Shown: one piece after another, positions 25,412-34,195 of the stretch
Layout of the letters: each line of letters begins with the position of its first letter
Position numbering within the stretch: position 1 is the stretch's first letter
Origin: Anaerolineales bacterium
GTDB taxonomy: Bacteria > Chloroflexota > Anaerolineae > Anaerolineales > Villigracilaceae
Length of the DNA stretch: 64,000 bases
Assembly (NCBI GenBank): GCA_030583885.1
Contig: CP129480.1
Location: forward strand, 2,730,714 to 2,794,713
Direction of reading: 5' to 3'
Notes under the pieces: generated by a model
Seen by the model: the letters and a program-made list of their open reading frames with translations, nothing else
Databases searched by the model: none
Told to the model about the DNA's origin: nothing
Position numbers and translations under genes: made by a program

Positions 25412-27160
25412 CTATTCGATGGTCTTAAGAAATTCGCCCGCCATCAGCCTTACCCATTCCGGCGCGCCGAGGTCCGCGGAAAGCGAAAGCAGGATGTTTC
25501 TTGCCTGTGTGCGGCTCCCCACTTTCATCTCGAACTCCGCCTTCAGCAAAAATACTTCATACATATCTGGCTTTACTTTTTCGATATTGGATATCTGCAG
25601 TTTCGCATCAGCCGCCTCGCCGTGGTAGAGCGCGTATCGTCCACGGGCAATATACCCAAGCGGCAGGCTGACATTGTCTATACGGTCAAAGAAGACATAC
25701 GTGGGCATATCCTTTTGCCCGGCGGATTTATACACCGCCTCGTTCAATCCTTCATGAACTTCCAGGGGGATGCTGTCCTCCCCGCGATATATCTGCGCCA
25801 GACGCAAGTACATCCCCGCGGCCGGCACCCAGGCCTCGCGCTGCCTGAATTCGAGCGCGGCGGACAGGAAAAAATCCTTGTTCGTCGGGCCCGCCAAATT
25901 CGCGGCCTGCGCGAGTTCCTGCATGGCAGGCGGCACTTCATTCACGTCCCAAAGCGCGAGCGCGAGCTGCAAATGAGCATTCGGGTCGCTGGGATTCCTG
26001 CCAACCTGTTCGCGCGCAGCGGCTACCTGTGGTGCCTCATTGCCTACCATGGTCGGGGGGAGTTGGGTATTTGGCACATCGGGGAGAGTCGCCTGGACCA
26101 CGGCGGTCGGCCGCCCAAGAAAACTGCGGATATTGCCGCGAAATCCGATCAATCCAACCCCGCAACAAAGGACGGCGATCATGCCCATCCCCACCCACAT
26201 CCACGGCGAACGCTTCCTTGCCGTACGTTTAGCTGCAACGGTTCCAGCAGCAGGTTCACCGCCCTGTTTTTTTTCATCGCTTTTTAATTTCGCGGGGCGT
26301 ATGGTAATGGATGTCCCCTGCATGGGCACACCGGCTTCCGTCCACGCATCCTTGAAGGCATTGACCATTTCCGCCACGGTCGCGTAACGGTCCTTGCGTT
26401 CCTTTGCCAGCGCCTTCAACAACACCCGCTGGACGGACTCCGGCACCTTGGGGTTAATGTCCATGGGTAGAGGCAGGGGCGTGTAAATATGATCGTGGAT
26501 GATGGAGAACGGCGTATCCGCACTAAAAGGGACCTGCCCCACCACCATTTCATACAACATCACTGCGAAAGAATAAATATCCGTGCCGGCATCCAGTTCC
26601 TTTTTACCCATTGCCTGTTCGGGCGAGATGTATTGAGGCGTGCCCATGATGGAATCTGATGAAAGTGTGGACTCGCCCGCCTGCGCTATGCGCGCGAGTC
26701 CAAAATCCGCTATGTACATCACCCCGTCCGTGGAAAGCAGCACGTTGGAAGGTTTGATGTCACGATGCAGGATGCCCTGCTCGTGAGCATATCCCAAAGC
26801 CGAGCCGACGGAATTCACCACCTGCTCGATCTCTCCCGAAGTCAGTTCCCCCTGACCTAAGCGCGCTTTCAAGGTATCACCTTCGATGTACTTCATCACC
26901 AAATAAGGCCGTGATTGATGTTCGGCAAAATCATAGACCGGTACGATGTTGGGGTGTTCCAAGCGGGCCACCACCCGCGCCTCCCGCTGAAAACGCGCCG
27001 TGAATGTGTGGTCCTCATGAAAGGCGGTATGCAGGACTTTCAAGGCAACGTAGCGGTCCAGCGCCGCATGGTAGGCTTTGTACACCGTCGCCATGCCGCC
27101 CTGGCCCAGCTGCTCGATGATCTGATACGGACCGATATTTTCACCAGCGTTAAAGGACAT
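25412..27160 (-). CDS. Transmembrane Ser/Thr protein kinase with C-terminal TPR-like domain
   Basis: The 582-residue product has an N-terminal PknB-type kinase domain (about 10-265). The Gly loop is LGQGGMATVYKA, the Lys is in VALKVL, the catalytic loop HRDIKPSNVLL, and DFG in IADFGLARI. A juxtamembrane linker and one transmembrane helix (about 322-344, with a CC pair) follow. The exterior domain of about 220 residues is Ala-rich with TPR-like helices (DPNAHLQLALALWDVNEVPPAMQELAQA). The extracellular TPR part may sense a ligand or partner. It begins the kinase-tpiA-M50 run. Confidence 0.92.
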   Translation of the reverse strand: MSFNAGENIGPYQIIEQLGQGGMATVYKAYHAALDRYVALKVLHTAFHEDHTFTARFQREARVVARLEHPNIVPVYDFAEHQSRPYLVMKYIEGDTLKARLGQGELTSGEIEQVVNSVGSALGYAHEQGILHRDIKPSNVLLSTDGVMYIADFGLARIAQAGESTLSSDSIMGTPQYISPEQAMGKKELDAGTDIYSFAVMLYEMVVGQVPFSADTPFSIIHDHIYTPLPLPMDINPKVPESVQRVLLKALAKERKDRYATVAEMVNAFKDAWTEAGVPMQGTSITIRPAKLKSDEKKQGGEPAAGTVAAKRTARKRSPWMWVGMGMIAVLCCGVGLIGFRGNIRSFLGRPTAVVQATLPDVPNTQLPPTMVGNEAPQVAAAREQVGRNPSDPNAHLQLALALWDVNEVPPAMQELAQAANLAGPTNKDFFLSAALEFRQREAWVPAAGMYLRLAQIYRGEDSIPLEVHEGLNEAVYKSAGQKDMPTYVFFDRIDNVSLPLGYIARGRYALYHGEAADAKLQISNIEKVKPDMYEVFLLKAEFEMKVGSRTQARNILLSLSADLGAPEWVRLMAGEFLKTIE

Positions 27161-27241
27161 GCTTGATCTCCACGTGCAATTTTCACCGATTATAGCCGAG
27201 TGTCCACAATTCGGTTAGGCTGGTTTAATCCTGCATGAAAA

Positions 27242-27293
27242 CTGAAACGAAAGGAGTGGGCAGGGAATTCCCTGCCCACTCCTTTCGTTTCAG
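27242..27293. terminator. 52-bp perfect palindrome, terminator for 27311 gene
   Basis: Each arm is 26 bp and perfectly complementary with no loop bases, centred on GGGAATTCCC near 27267. On the minus strand it lies just past the stop at 27311 and upstream of the kinase gene start. Confidence 0.75.
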
Positions 27294-27310
27294 TACATCG
27301 CAGCACGTTT

Positions 27311-27835
27311 CTATTGTAGGTCAATATTGACATTGACAATGCCGTTTTCCGGCGTAAACCTGATCTTGAAGGGATGGGAAGTGCCGCCACCGCAATTGAC
27401 ATTCCATTCCTCAACCCAAACACCGTTTGAATCAGGCTGCTGGAGGACCGAGATCGTCGTCCCTTCCGCTGAAGGAGTCTCGCACCCTGCAACGAAGCCT
27501 ATGAACTGAACGGAGGTCCAGGCGGTATAACGAGTACTCTCATCCGCAAGGCCGCCCTCGGGAACATCCCCGCTAAGATCAAATCCGGGCAGGGGGTTGT
27601 CAGCTCCGCTGTTTGGGTCGTTCGGGTCAAACGGGACAGAAGTGGGGAATTCGGGAATTTCAAAATTTTGGAATTCTTCAAAGGTCTGCTGCGCCCGAAC
27701 ATATCCCTGATAACCGTAATACCCGCCGGCCGCTGTAACAGCGCAGCAACAGCAAAGAACAACCGCAACAACAATACCTATGAGTAGATTACGATTCGTA
27801 CCCGAACCGGATTGGGGTGGTGAATTCGCCTGCAT
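27311..27835 (-). CDS. Membrane-anchored hypothetical protein with CCCC motif
   Basis: The 174-residue product has a short polar Gln/Ser/Pro N-terminus, one transmembrane helix (about 17-42) containing LCCCCAV, and an exterior part. A Pro/Asp/Gly-rich linker (about 60-100) leads to a small beta domain with two cysteines (GCETPSAEG and VNCGGGTSH) that could form a disulfide. No family is recognised. Cys clusters in an anchor helix recur in Chloroflexota membrane proteins. The ribosome site AAAGGAGAG precedes the ATG. Confidence 0.65.
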   Translation of the reverse strand: MQANSPPQSGSGTNRNLLIGIVVAVVLCCCCAVTAAGGYYGYQGYVRAQQTFEEFQNFEIPEFPTSVPFDPNDPNSGADNPLPGFDLSGDVPEGGLADESTRYTAWTSVQFIGFVAGCETPSAEGTTISVLQQPDSNGVWVEEWNVNCGGGTSHPFKIRFTPENGIVNVNIDLQ

Positions 27836-27874
27836 ATAAATCTCTCCTTTGAATTTGATTGGCGCATTATACGC

Positions 27875-27918
27875 TACAAAAGGAGCAGGAAGGCTTTTGC
27901 CTTCCTGCTCCTTTTGTA
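27875..27918 (-). terminator. Intrinsic terminator after pgk
   Basis: A 20-bp perfect stem (27875-27894 with 27899-27918, loop TTTT) sits 15 bp past the pgk stop on the minus strand. Confidence 0.8.
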
Positions 27919-27932
27919 CTATTTGAATACTG

Positions 27933-29105
27933 TTACTTATCCAGCAACGCCGTCACGCCGGGCAGTTCCTTGCCTTCGAGGAATTCAAGTGATGCACCAC
28001 CGCCCGTGGAGACGTGCGTCATCTGCTTGGCGAGGCCGGCCTTTTTGACCGCGCTGGCTGAGTCACCGCCGCCGATGACGGTCACCGCCTCGGATTCCGC
28101 GAGGAGTTTGGCAAGGGCAAATGTGCCTTCAGCAAACTTCGGCATTTCGAACACACCCACGGGCCCGTTCCAGACGATAAGTTTCGCGCCCGCCAGGGTG
28201 GAGTTGTACATCTCAATGGTCTTCGGTCCGACATCCAACATGCGCCAGCCAGCAGGGATCTTGTCCACATCCACGACTTGTGAATTCGCTTCGGCTTCGA
28301 ACTTGTCCGCGATGACCGCATCCACAGGCAGGACAAGTTTATCGCCCAATTTGCCGAGCAGGGATTTGGCAGTCTCCAACGCTTCGGCTTCGACGAGGCT
28401 GTCCTGCATGTTCAGTCCCTTCGCCGCAAGGAAGGTGTTCGCCATACCGCCGCCGATGATGAGCTTGTCGCATTTGGACGCAAGCGTTTCCACGACCAGA
28501 ATCTTATCGCTGATCTTCGCCCCTCCAAGGATGGCAATATAGGGATGTTCAGGATTGGCAACGGCTTTGCCAAGATATTCCAGTTCCTGTTCCATCAAAA
28601 AACCAGAGACAGCTGGCAAGAAGCGCGCCACGCCTTCCGTGGAGGAATGGGCACGATGTGCGGAACCAAACGCGTCATTGACATACACGTCGCCGAGCGA
28701 CGCCAACTGTCTGGCGAGTTCGGGGTCGTTCTTCTCTTCACCCGCATGGAAGCGGGTGTTTTCGAGCATGACCACATCACCAGGTTTGAGGGACTTGGCG
28801 ATGGCTTCCACTTCCGCGCCGATGCAATCGGGAGCCATGGTCACAGGGCGATGTATCAGCGTGGACAATGTCTCCGAAGCAGTGCGCAGGCTGAAAGCGG
28901 GGTCTGAGCCGCCTTTGGGACGTCCCAAATGACTCATCAAAAGCAACGAAGCCCCCTGATCCAACACATATTGAATGGTCGGCAATGCGGCGCGGATGCG
29001 CTTGTCGTCGGTGACCTTCCCATCCGCCATCGGGACATTGAAATCCACGCGCATGAGCACGCGTTTGCCTTTGAGGTCGATATCTTTTACGGTTTTCTTA
29101 TTCAT
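27933..29105 (-). CDS. pgk: Phosphoglycerate kinase
   Basis: The 390-residue product is ATP-linked in glycolysis. Landmarks are [20 protein letters not shown] at the N-terminus, [12 protein letters not shown] (about 54-65), [13 protein letters not shown] (about 112), [13 protein letters not shown] (about 143) and the C-terminal nucleotide motif [15 protein letters not shown]. The start at 29105 (MNKKTVKD...) fits family alignments better than 29129, whose extension falls in an intergenic palindrome. It lies downstream of gap on the same strand, a common gap-pgk pair. Confidence 0.97.
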   Translation of the reverse strand: MNKKTVKDIDLKGKRVLMRVDFNVPMADGKVTDDKRIRAALPTIQYVLDQGASLLLMSHLGRPKGGSDPAFSLRTASETLSTLIHRPVTMAPDCIGAEVEAIAKSLKPGDVVMLENTRFHAGEEKNDPELARQLASLGDVYVNDAFGSAHRAHSSTEGVARFLPAVSGFLMEQELEYLGKAVANPEHPYIAILGGAKISDKILVVETLASKCDKLIIGGGMANTFLAAKGLNMQDSLVEAEALETAKSLLGKLGDKLVLPVDAVIADKFEAEANSQVVDVDKIPAGWRMLDVGPKTIEMYNSTLAGAKLIVWNGPVGVFEMPKFAEGTFALAKLLAESEAVTVIGGGDSASAVKKAGLAKQMTHVSTGGGASLEFLEGKELPGVTALLDK

Positions 29106-29119
29106 GTTTCCGCCAAAAA

Positions 29120-29148
29120 GTAGGGACACAGCGACGCTGTGTCCCTAC
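29120..29148. repeat. Intergenic palindrome between gap and pgk
   Basis: GTAGGGACACAGCG and its exact complement are separated by one base. The form (GTAGGGACA...TGTCCCTAC) resembles a dispersed palindromic repeat more than a standard terminator, since no T run follows on the minus strand. Confidence 0.6.
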
Positions 29149-29153
29149 GGATA

Positions 29154-30209
29154 TTATAGGCTCTTCGCCATCATTGCCGCCAGATCGGCCGTACGGCAGG
29201 AGTAGCCCCATTCGTTATCGTACCAAGTGACCACTTTGACGAAGTTGCTCTTTTCCTTGCCGAGCACCATCGTGAACTGCAGGTCCACCGAGGAGGAGTG
29301 CGGGTCGCCCTTGTAGTCAATGCTGACGAGCGGCTCATCGACAGCCTGCAAAATGCCTTTGAAGCGCGGCTCCTTGGCCACGGCACGGAAGAGGTCGCGT
29401 AGTTCCTCGGTGGTGGTTTCCTTTTCAAGCTCGACGGTGAAATCCACAATCGACACGGTGGATACCGGTACACGCAGCGCATAACCGTCAAACTTGCCCT
29501 TGAGGTCAGGAATGACCAGCGAGATGGCTTTCGCTGCACCAGTGGTGGTGGGGATGATGCTCATCGCCGCGGCACGTGCGCGTCGCAGGTCGGAGTGGGG
29601 CAGGTCGAGAATCTTCTGGTCATTGGTATAGGCGTGGATGGTGGTCATGAATCCGCGTTTGATAGTGAACTTGTCGTGTACGACCTTAGCCGCAGGCGCA
29701 AGGCAGTTCGTGGTGCAGGACGCATTGGAAACGATATGGTGTTTCTTTGGGTCGTATTGATCCTCGTTCACGCCCAACACGATGGTCAGGTCTTCACCTT
29801 CAGCGGGAGCGGAAATGATGACTTTCTTCGCGCCGCCCTTGATGTGATTGACCGCGCCCTTGACGGTCTTGCCCTTCTTGTTCACGCCGTCTTCCTTGAT
29901 GGTGAACAATCCCGTGGACTCGACAACGATATCCACACCGAGTTCGCCCCACGGAATGGCGGCAGGATCCATCTCTTTAAAGGCTTTGATCTTCTTTCCG
30001 TCGATCAGGAGCCCGTCGTCGGCGACTTCCACTTGGCCGTTGAAGCGCCCGTAGTTCGAGTCGTATTTGAGCAGGTGCGCCATCGTCTTCAGGTCGCCGA
30101 TGTCGTTGAACGCGACCACTTCCAATTCTTTCGGGTACATATCGCGGATTGCCTTGAGAACCTGGCGTCCGATGCGTCCAAATCCGTTAATACCAACTTT
30201 TACTGTCAT
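29154..30209 (-). CDS. gap: Glyceraldehyde-3-phosphate dehydrogenase, type I
   Basis: The 351-residue enzyme oxidises glyceraldehyde 3-phosphate with NAD(P). Landmarks are [14 protein letters not shown] at the N-terminus, the catalytic cysteine in [12 protein letters not shown] (about 155), and [15 protein letters not shown] at the C-terminus. The ATG at 30209 is preceded by GGAGG. The ATG at 30224 would overlap that site. A short insert KVTDD-like is absent and length is normal. It starts the gap-pgk operon. Confidence 0.97.
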   Translation of the reverse strand: MTVKVGINGFGRIGRQVLKAIRDMYPKELEVVAFNDIGDLKTMAHLLKYDSNYGRFNGQVEVADDGLLIDGKKIKAFKEMDPAAIPWGELGVDIVVESTGLFTIKEDGVNKKGKTVKGAVNHIKGGAKKVIISAPAEGEDLTIVLGVNEDQYDPKKHHIVSNASCTTNCLAPAAKVVHDKFTIKRGFMTTIHAYTNDQKILDLPHSDLRRARAAAMSIIPTTTGAAKAISLVIPDLKGKFDGYALRVPVSTVSIVDFTVELEKETTTEELRDLFRAVAKEPRFKGILQAVDEPLVSIDYKGDPHSSSVDLQFTMVLGKEKSNFVKVVTWYDNEWGYSCRTADLAAMMAKSL

Positions 30210-30411
30210 GGGAAAATCCTCCAATTAAGATTTATCACAGAGAATTCATCTCTGGTTATTTGTAACCAATTGATTTTACTTCTTTAAGTCCGATTTGTGA
30301 ATTTTATAACTGTCTGTGTTTTGGGTGATGAATGTCAGGACAGTTCCGCTCCTCCCTACTCCGCTGATTGATTCTGTTTCCTGATGCAGGATTCTGGCTG
30401 GACTATCCCGC

Positions 30412-31734
30412 CTACGACAACGGACCAGTCCGCTCGTAGAAAATATCCACAATCACCTGCGCCAGTTTGACAGCGTCATGGCGCCAGGGATGTCCATCGT
30501 CCGTCAAATCGGCGCAATGCGTACGCTCGTCAGATAACGTCCTCTCGTCCGCGCGGACCCACACAGATGCAGGACCGACATCCCCCTCATAATTATCATT
30601 GCATAAAATAATATCGAACAGATCTTCGCCCACATGCCCCTCCAATGCGCGGACATGGTCGAAGCAGGTGAACGCATCCGTTTCACCGGCTTGTGTGGCG
30701 ATATTACAGACGTATATCTTGAGGGCGCGGCTGGCATGGATGCCCGCCAGCAGGTCACGCACCAGCAAATTGGGCAGAATGCTCGTGTAAAGGCTGCCCG
30801 GTCCAACCACGATGATATCTGCGTTCAAAAGCTCTTTGATCGCCGGCGGAAACGCGGGCGCATTATCCGGCTCAAGCCATACGCGGCGCACACGCCCCGC
30901 CATTTCGGGAATCCTGCTCTCCCCCTCCACGCGCACTTCATTCAGCGAATGAGGCAGTTCCATCGACGCAATCAATTTCACATTATTCAACGTGGATGGA
31001 AGCACGCGGCCGTTTACCGAAAGCACGCGCCCAGATTCGACCACCGCATCTTCAAAACTGCCGGTAATATCCGCCAGGGCGGTAATGAACAGGTTTCCAA
31101 ACGAGTGCCCTTCGAGGTCGGATGAGCCGCTAAAACGGTATTGGAATAACTGCGTGAGCATGTCCTCGTCGTTCGAAAGCGCGGCAAGGCAATTGCGAAT
31201 ATCGCCGGGTGGAAGAATTCCAAAACTTTCGCGCAACCGGCCGGAGGAACCGCCATCGTCCGCGACAGTGACGATGGCCGTCAGGTTGCCCGTGTGTTCC
31301 TTCAAACCGCGCAGAAGCGTGGAAAGCCCATGCCCGCCGCCAATGGCAACAATCCGCGGTCCACGCTCGCGGCGGCGAAAACCTGTCAGCTGATCAAATA
31401 CATCGGAACCAGGGCGCAGGAACGGTCTAAGCAGGGAGCGGTTAAGCTGTAAAATGCCGTAGATGACGAGTCCGACCCCCAATCCGCCAAAAATAACCGC
31501 GCGCCAGATGCGCGGGAGAAATCGCAGGGATGCATACGAGAGAAATGCAAGCAAAGTCTGGTCGGTGGAATCTGTGCGATAAAGATCGATCAAAATGACG
31601 GCAAAACCAAGCCCCAGCAATGTGATGCCGAGCATGACAAAAACAAACCAGCGCTTGATGCCCAACCCCGGGCGAAACCAGCGCGGCATGCCCCGCAGGG
31701 TTTGCCAGGTACGTGTAAAAAGACCGTTTTGCAT
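30412..31734 (-). CDS. yvcK: YvcK/CofD-like UDP-GlcNAc-binding regulator with N-terminal membrane helices
   Basis: The 440-residue product (from ATG 31734, MQNGLFTRTW...) is a gluconeogenesis-factor family protein. Landmarks are GPRIVAIGGGHGLSTLLRGLKEHTGNLTAIVTVADDGGSSGRLR (about 116-160), LGxxPPGDIRNCLAAL and GHSFGNLFITAL. YvcK links carbon metabolism to envelope synthesis in Firmicutes and binds UDP-sugars. Unlike the about 320-residue B. subtilis form, this one has two N-terminal hydrophobic helices (about 22-45 and 62-82), so it is membrane-bound. It is divergent from the ROK kinase gene. Confidence 0.9.
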   Translation of the reverse strand: MQNGLFTRTWQTLRGMPRWFRPGLGIKRWFVFVMLGITLLGLGFAVILIDLYRTDSTDQTLLAFLSYASLRFLPRIWRAVIFGGLGVGLVIYGILQLNRSLLRPFLRPGSDVFDQLTGFRRRERGPRIVAIGGGHGLSTLLRGLKEHTGNLTAIVTVADDGGSSGRLRESFGILPPGDIRNCLAALSNDEDMLTQLFQYRFSGSSDLEGHSFGNLFITALADITGSFEDAVVESGRVLSVNGRVLPSTLNNVKLIASMELPHSLNEVRVEGESRIPEMAGRVRRVWLEPDNAPAFPPAIKELLNADIIVVGPGSLYTSILPNLLVRDLLAGIHASRALKIYVCNIATQAGETDAFTCFDHVRALEGHVGEDLFDIILCNDNYEGDVGPASVWVRADERTLSDERTHCADLTDDGHPWRHDAVKLAQVIVDIFYERTGPLS

Positions 31735-31809
31735 GAAAATGATGATAGCAGGGTTGGCAGGTTCAGTCAAACGCGCGGGACGCTCGGACGCTCGGATAAT
31801 GGCGTACGG

Positions 31810-31815
31810 TATAAT
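31810..31815 (+). promoter_or_regulatory. -10 box for the ROK kinase gene
   Basis: A consensus TATAAT ends 7 nt before the ATG at 31823. The message is predicted to be leaderless. Confidence 0.55.
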
Positions 31816-31822
31816 TGTGCCC

Positions 31823-32779
31823 ATGCACACAATCATCGCAGTTGACATTGGCGGCACACAAATGCGTGCCGCTTCTTATGCGCCTGATAAACTCAAACCC
31901 ATAAAACTAAAAAAAATAGCCACACTAGCCTCCGAACCCGGTGGTTTGGAACGCCTCAAGCGGGTCATTGAGGAAGTGTGGCCCAATGGCGACAGTGTGG
32001 ATGCGATTGGGCTGGGATCGCCTGGTCCGCTTGACCCGCATACGGGTTATTTACTTGCCCCGCCCAACAACCCGGAATGGCATAACTTTCCACTTGCGCC
32101 GAAAGTTTCCAAACATTTTGGAGTAAATGCCTATCTTGATAACGATGCCAATCTTGCAGGGCTGGCGGAATACCGCTTCGGCGCGGGAAAGGGGCATCAT
32201 GATGTATTGTATATCACGGTCAGCACAGGGATCGGGGCCGGCGTGATCATCCAGGACAGGTTATTGCAGGGTCATCACGGCCTCGCCGCGGAATTGGGCC
32301 ACAGCATCATCGACCCGGACGGACCTCCTTGCTCCTGCGGATATAACGGCCATCTCGAGTCGTTCTCGTCGGGACCCGCCATCGTGAAATATGTGCTCGG
32401 GGAATTGGAAGCAGGCGCGAGGTCTGTTTTGAATCGTCCCGGCAAGAGCGGGCAGGATGACAGTTTGACGGCGCGGGATATTGCGGATGCTGCGCATCAA
32501 GGGGATGTGCTTGCGATCAAAGCCTATCAACGCGCAGGAGAGTATCTTGGCATCGGAGTCGCATCCTTTCTCCACGCCTTCGACCCGTCCATCGTCATCT
32601 TTGGGGGAGGCGTTTCACAAGTCGGAAATTTATTATTTGATTCCTTTCACATAAGCCTGAAAAAGCATGTATTTCACCCGCGGTATCTGGATGGATTGGT
32701 CATTACAAAGGCGGAACTGGGTGATGATGCAGGGCTGCTTGGCGCGCGAGCGCTGGCAGAAATGAAAATAAGTTCGTAG
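31823..32779 (+). CDS. ROK-family sugar kinase (glucokinase-like)
   Basis: The 318-residue product has the ROK signature set: phosphate-binding AVDIGGTQMRAA (about 6-17), GLGSPGPLDPHTG, DNDANLAGLAEYRFGAG (about 105-121), GAGVIIQDRLLQGHHGLAAELGHSIIDPDGPPCSCGYNGHLESFSSG. That last block includes the catalytic Asp region, the ROK His-Cys-Cys zinc motif (GH, CSCG) and the ESF segment. It phosphorylates glucose or a related sugar such as N-acetylglucosamine or mannose. The ATG at 31823 has a TATAAT 7 nt upstream; the longer frame to 31595 overlaps yvcK on the other strand and is rejected. Confidence 0.92.
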   Translation: MHTIIAVDIGGTQMRAASYAPDKLKPIKLKKIATLASEPGGLERLKRVIEEVWPNGDSVDAIGLGSPGPLDPHTGYLLAPPNNPEWHNFPLAPKVSKHFGVNAYLDNDANLAGLAEYRFGAGKGHHDVLYITVSTGIGAGVIIQDRLLQGHHGLAAELGHSIIDPDGPPCSCGYNGHLESFSSGPAIVKYVLGELEAGARSVLNRPGKSGQDDSLTARDIADAAHQGDVLAIKAYQRAGEYLGIGVASFLHAFDPSIVIFGGGVSQVGNLLFDSFHISLKKHVFHPRYLDGLVITKAELGDDAGLLGARALAEMKISS

Positions 32780-32801
32780 GAAACAATACAAGGAGCATGG
32801 C

Positions 32802-34124
32802 ATGACAAAAATTAATTTACCCGGGGAAAAAGCCCGGGCAATGATCGAGCGGGACCACAAGGTGATCTCGCCTTCCTATCCGAGGGGCTATCCGTTCGTG
32901 ATGGATCACGGGAAAGGCAGTGAAGTGTGGGACGTGGACGGCAACCGTTTTTTGGATTTTATGGGCGGCATTGCCGTGGTCGCAACCGGGTACTCACACC
33001 CGCAGGTGGTAAAGGCAATTCAGGAACAGGCTGAAAAGTTCATTCACATATCCTCGGATTTTTATCACGAGAACTGGATCCGGCTTGGCGAAAGATTAAA
33101 TGAAATCGCGCCTTTCAAGGAAGATGCCCTTTCGTTCATGACGAATTCGGGGACCGAAGCCGTCGAAGCGGCGATCAAACTTGCGCGCTACCACACCAAA
33201 CGCACAAACTTCATCGGGTTCACCGGTGCGTTCCACGGACGCACGATGGGTGCGGTCACATTTACGGCCAGCAAGGCGAAGTATCACGGCGGATTCTATC
33301 CGCTGATGAACGGCGTGACCCATGCGCCGTTCCCGAATCCCTACCGTCCGGTCTTGGAAAGGCGAAAAGGCGAGGATTACGGGGAGGCGGTGGTGCGCTA
33401 TATCGAGGAGGAAATCCTTGCGCAGATCCTGCCACCAAAAGATGTGGCGGGCATTCTGGTCGAGACCATCCAGGGCGAAGGCGGCTACATTGTTCCTCCG
33501 GACGGTTTCTACCCGGCCCTACGCAAGCTGTGCGATCAACACGGTATTCTGTTAATCCTCGACGAGGTGCAATCCGGGATGGGACGCACCGGCACATGGT
33601 GGGCGATCGAGCATTTTGGCATTGAGCCGGATATCCTCACCTCCGCAAAAGGGATTGCCTCCGGCATGCCGCTCGGCGCATGCATCGCGAGAAAATCCGT
33701 GATGAACTGGGAGATCGGCACGCATGGCAACACGTACGGGGGCAACCCCGTCTCCTGCGCGGCTGCGCTGGCGACGATTGATCTTGTCGAAAAGGAATTC
33801 ATGCAGAACGCCAGGGATGTCGGTGAGTATGCAATGGATGCCCTCGAGGAAATCCAAGCGCGTCATCCGGTCATTGGGCAGGTGCGGGGCAAGGGATTGA
33901 TGATCGGCGTGGAATTCGTGAAGGACCGTGAGACAAAAGAAGCCGCCAAGGAATTGACGGATCGTTTCGTGGACCTGGCCTTCGAGCGTGGCTTGCTGAC
34001 GCTTTCCTGCGGCAAAAGCGTGATCCGCATTGCGCCTCCACTGGCGATCACCAAAAGTGAAATGGATGAGGGGTTGAAGATCTTCGAGGATGCGCTGACG
34101 GCGGCAGAAAAAGAGATGATGTAG
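32802..34124 (+). CDS. Class III PLP-dependent aminotransferase (4-aminobutyrate/acetylornithine type)
   Basis: The 440-residue PLP enzyme includes the cofactor-binding SGTEAVEAAIKLAR (about 112-125), FTGAFHGRTMGAV, and the PLP lysine in TSAKGIASGMPLGA (about 284). DEVQSGMGRTG near 250 contacts the PLP ring. The order and loops resemble GabT-like acyclic aminotransferases more than ArgD, but the substrate is not certain. It follows the ROK gene by 22 bp, with AAGGAG before the ATG. Confidence 0.9.
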   Translation: MTKINLPGEKARAMIERDHKVISPSYPRGYPFVMDHGKGSEVWDVDGNRFLDFMGGIAVVATGYSHPQVVKAIQEQAEKFIHISSDFYHENWIRLGERLNEIAPFKEDALSFMTNSGTEAVEAAIKLARYHTKRTNFIGFTGAFHGRTMGAVTFTASKAKYHGGFYPLMNGVTHAPFPNPYRPVLERRKGEDYGEAVVRYIEEEILAQILPPKDVAGILVETIQGEGGYIVPPDGFYPALRKLCDQHGILLILDEVQSGMGRTGTWWAIEHFGIEPDILTSAKGIASGMPLGACIARKSVMNWEIGTHGNTYGGNPVSCAAALATIDLVEKEFMQNARDVGEYAMDALEEIQARHPVIGQVRGKGLMIGVEFVKDRETKEAAKELTDRFVDLAFERGLLTLSCGKSVIRIAPPLAITKSEMDEGLKIFEDALTAAEKEMM

Positions 34125-34135
34125 CAGACGGCAAT

Positions 34136-34175
34136 AAAAAAAGACCTTTGAGCATGGGATCTCAAAGGTCTTTTT
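34136..34175. terminator. Bidirectional terminator
   Basis: Stem AAAGACCTTTGAG / CTCAAAGGTCTTT, with A and T runs on either side, lies between the convergent aminotransferase and sortase-fusion genes. Confidence 0.85.
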
Positions 34176-34195
34176 GATTCAGATCGTTCGCAGGA

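Noticed and set aside
31595..31822. Extended start for the ROK kinase at 31595
   Set aside because: The extension is the shadow of yvcK on the other strand, and a TATAAT lies just before 31823.
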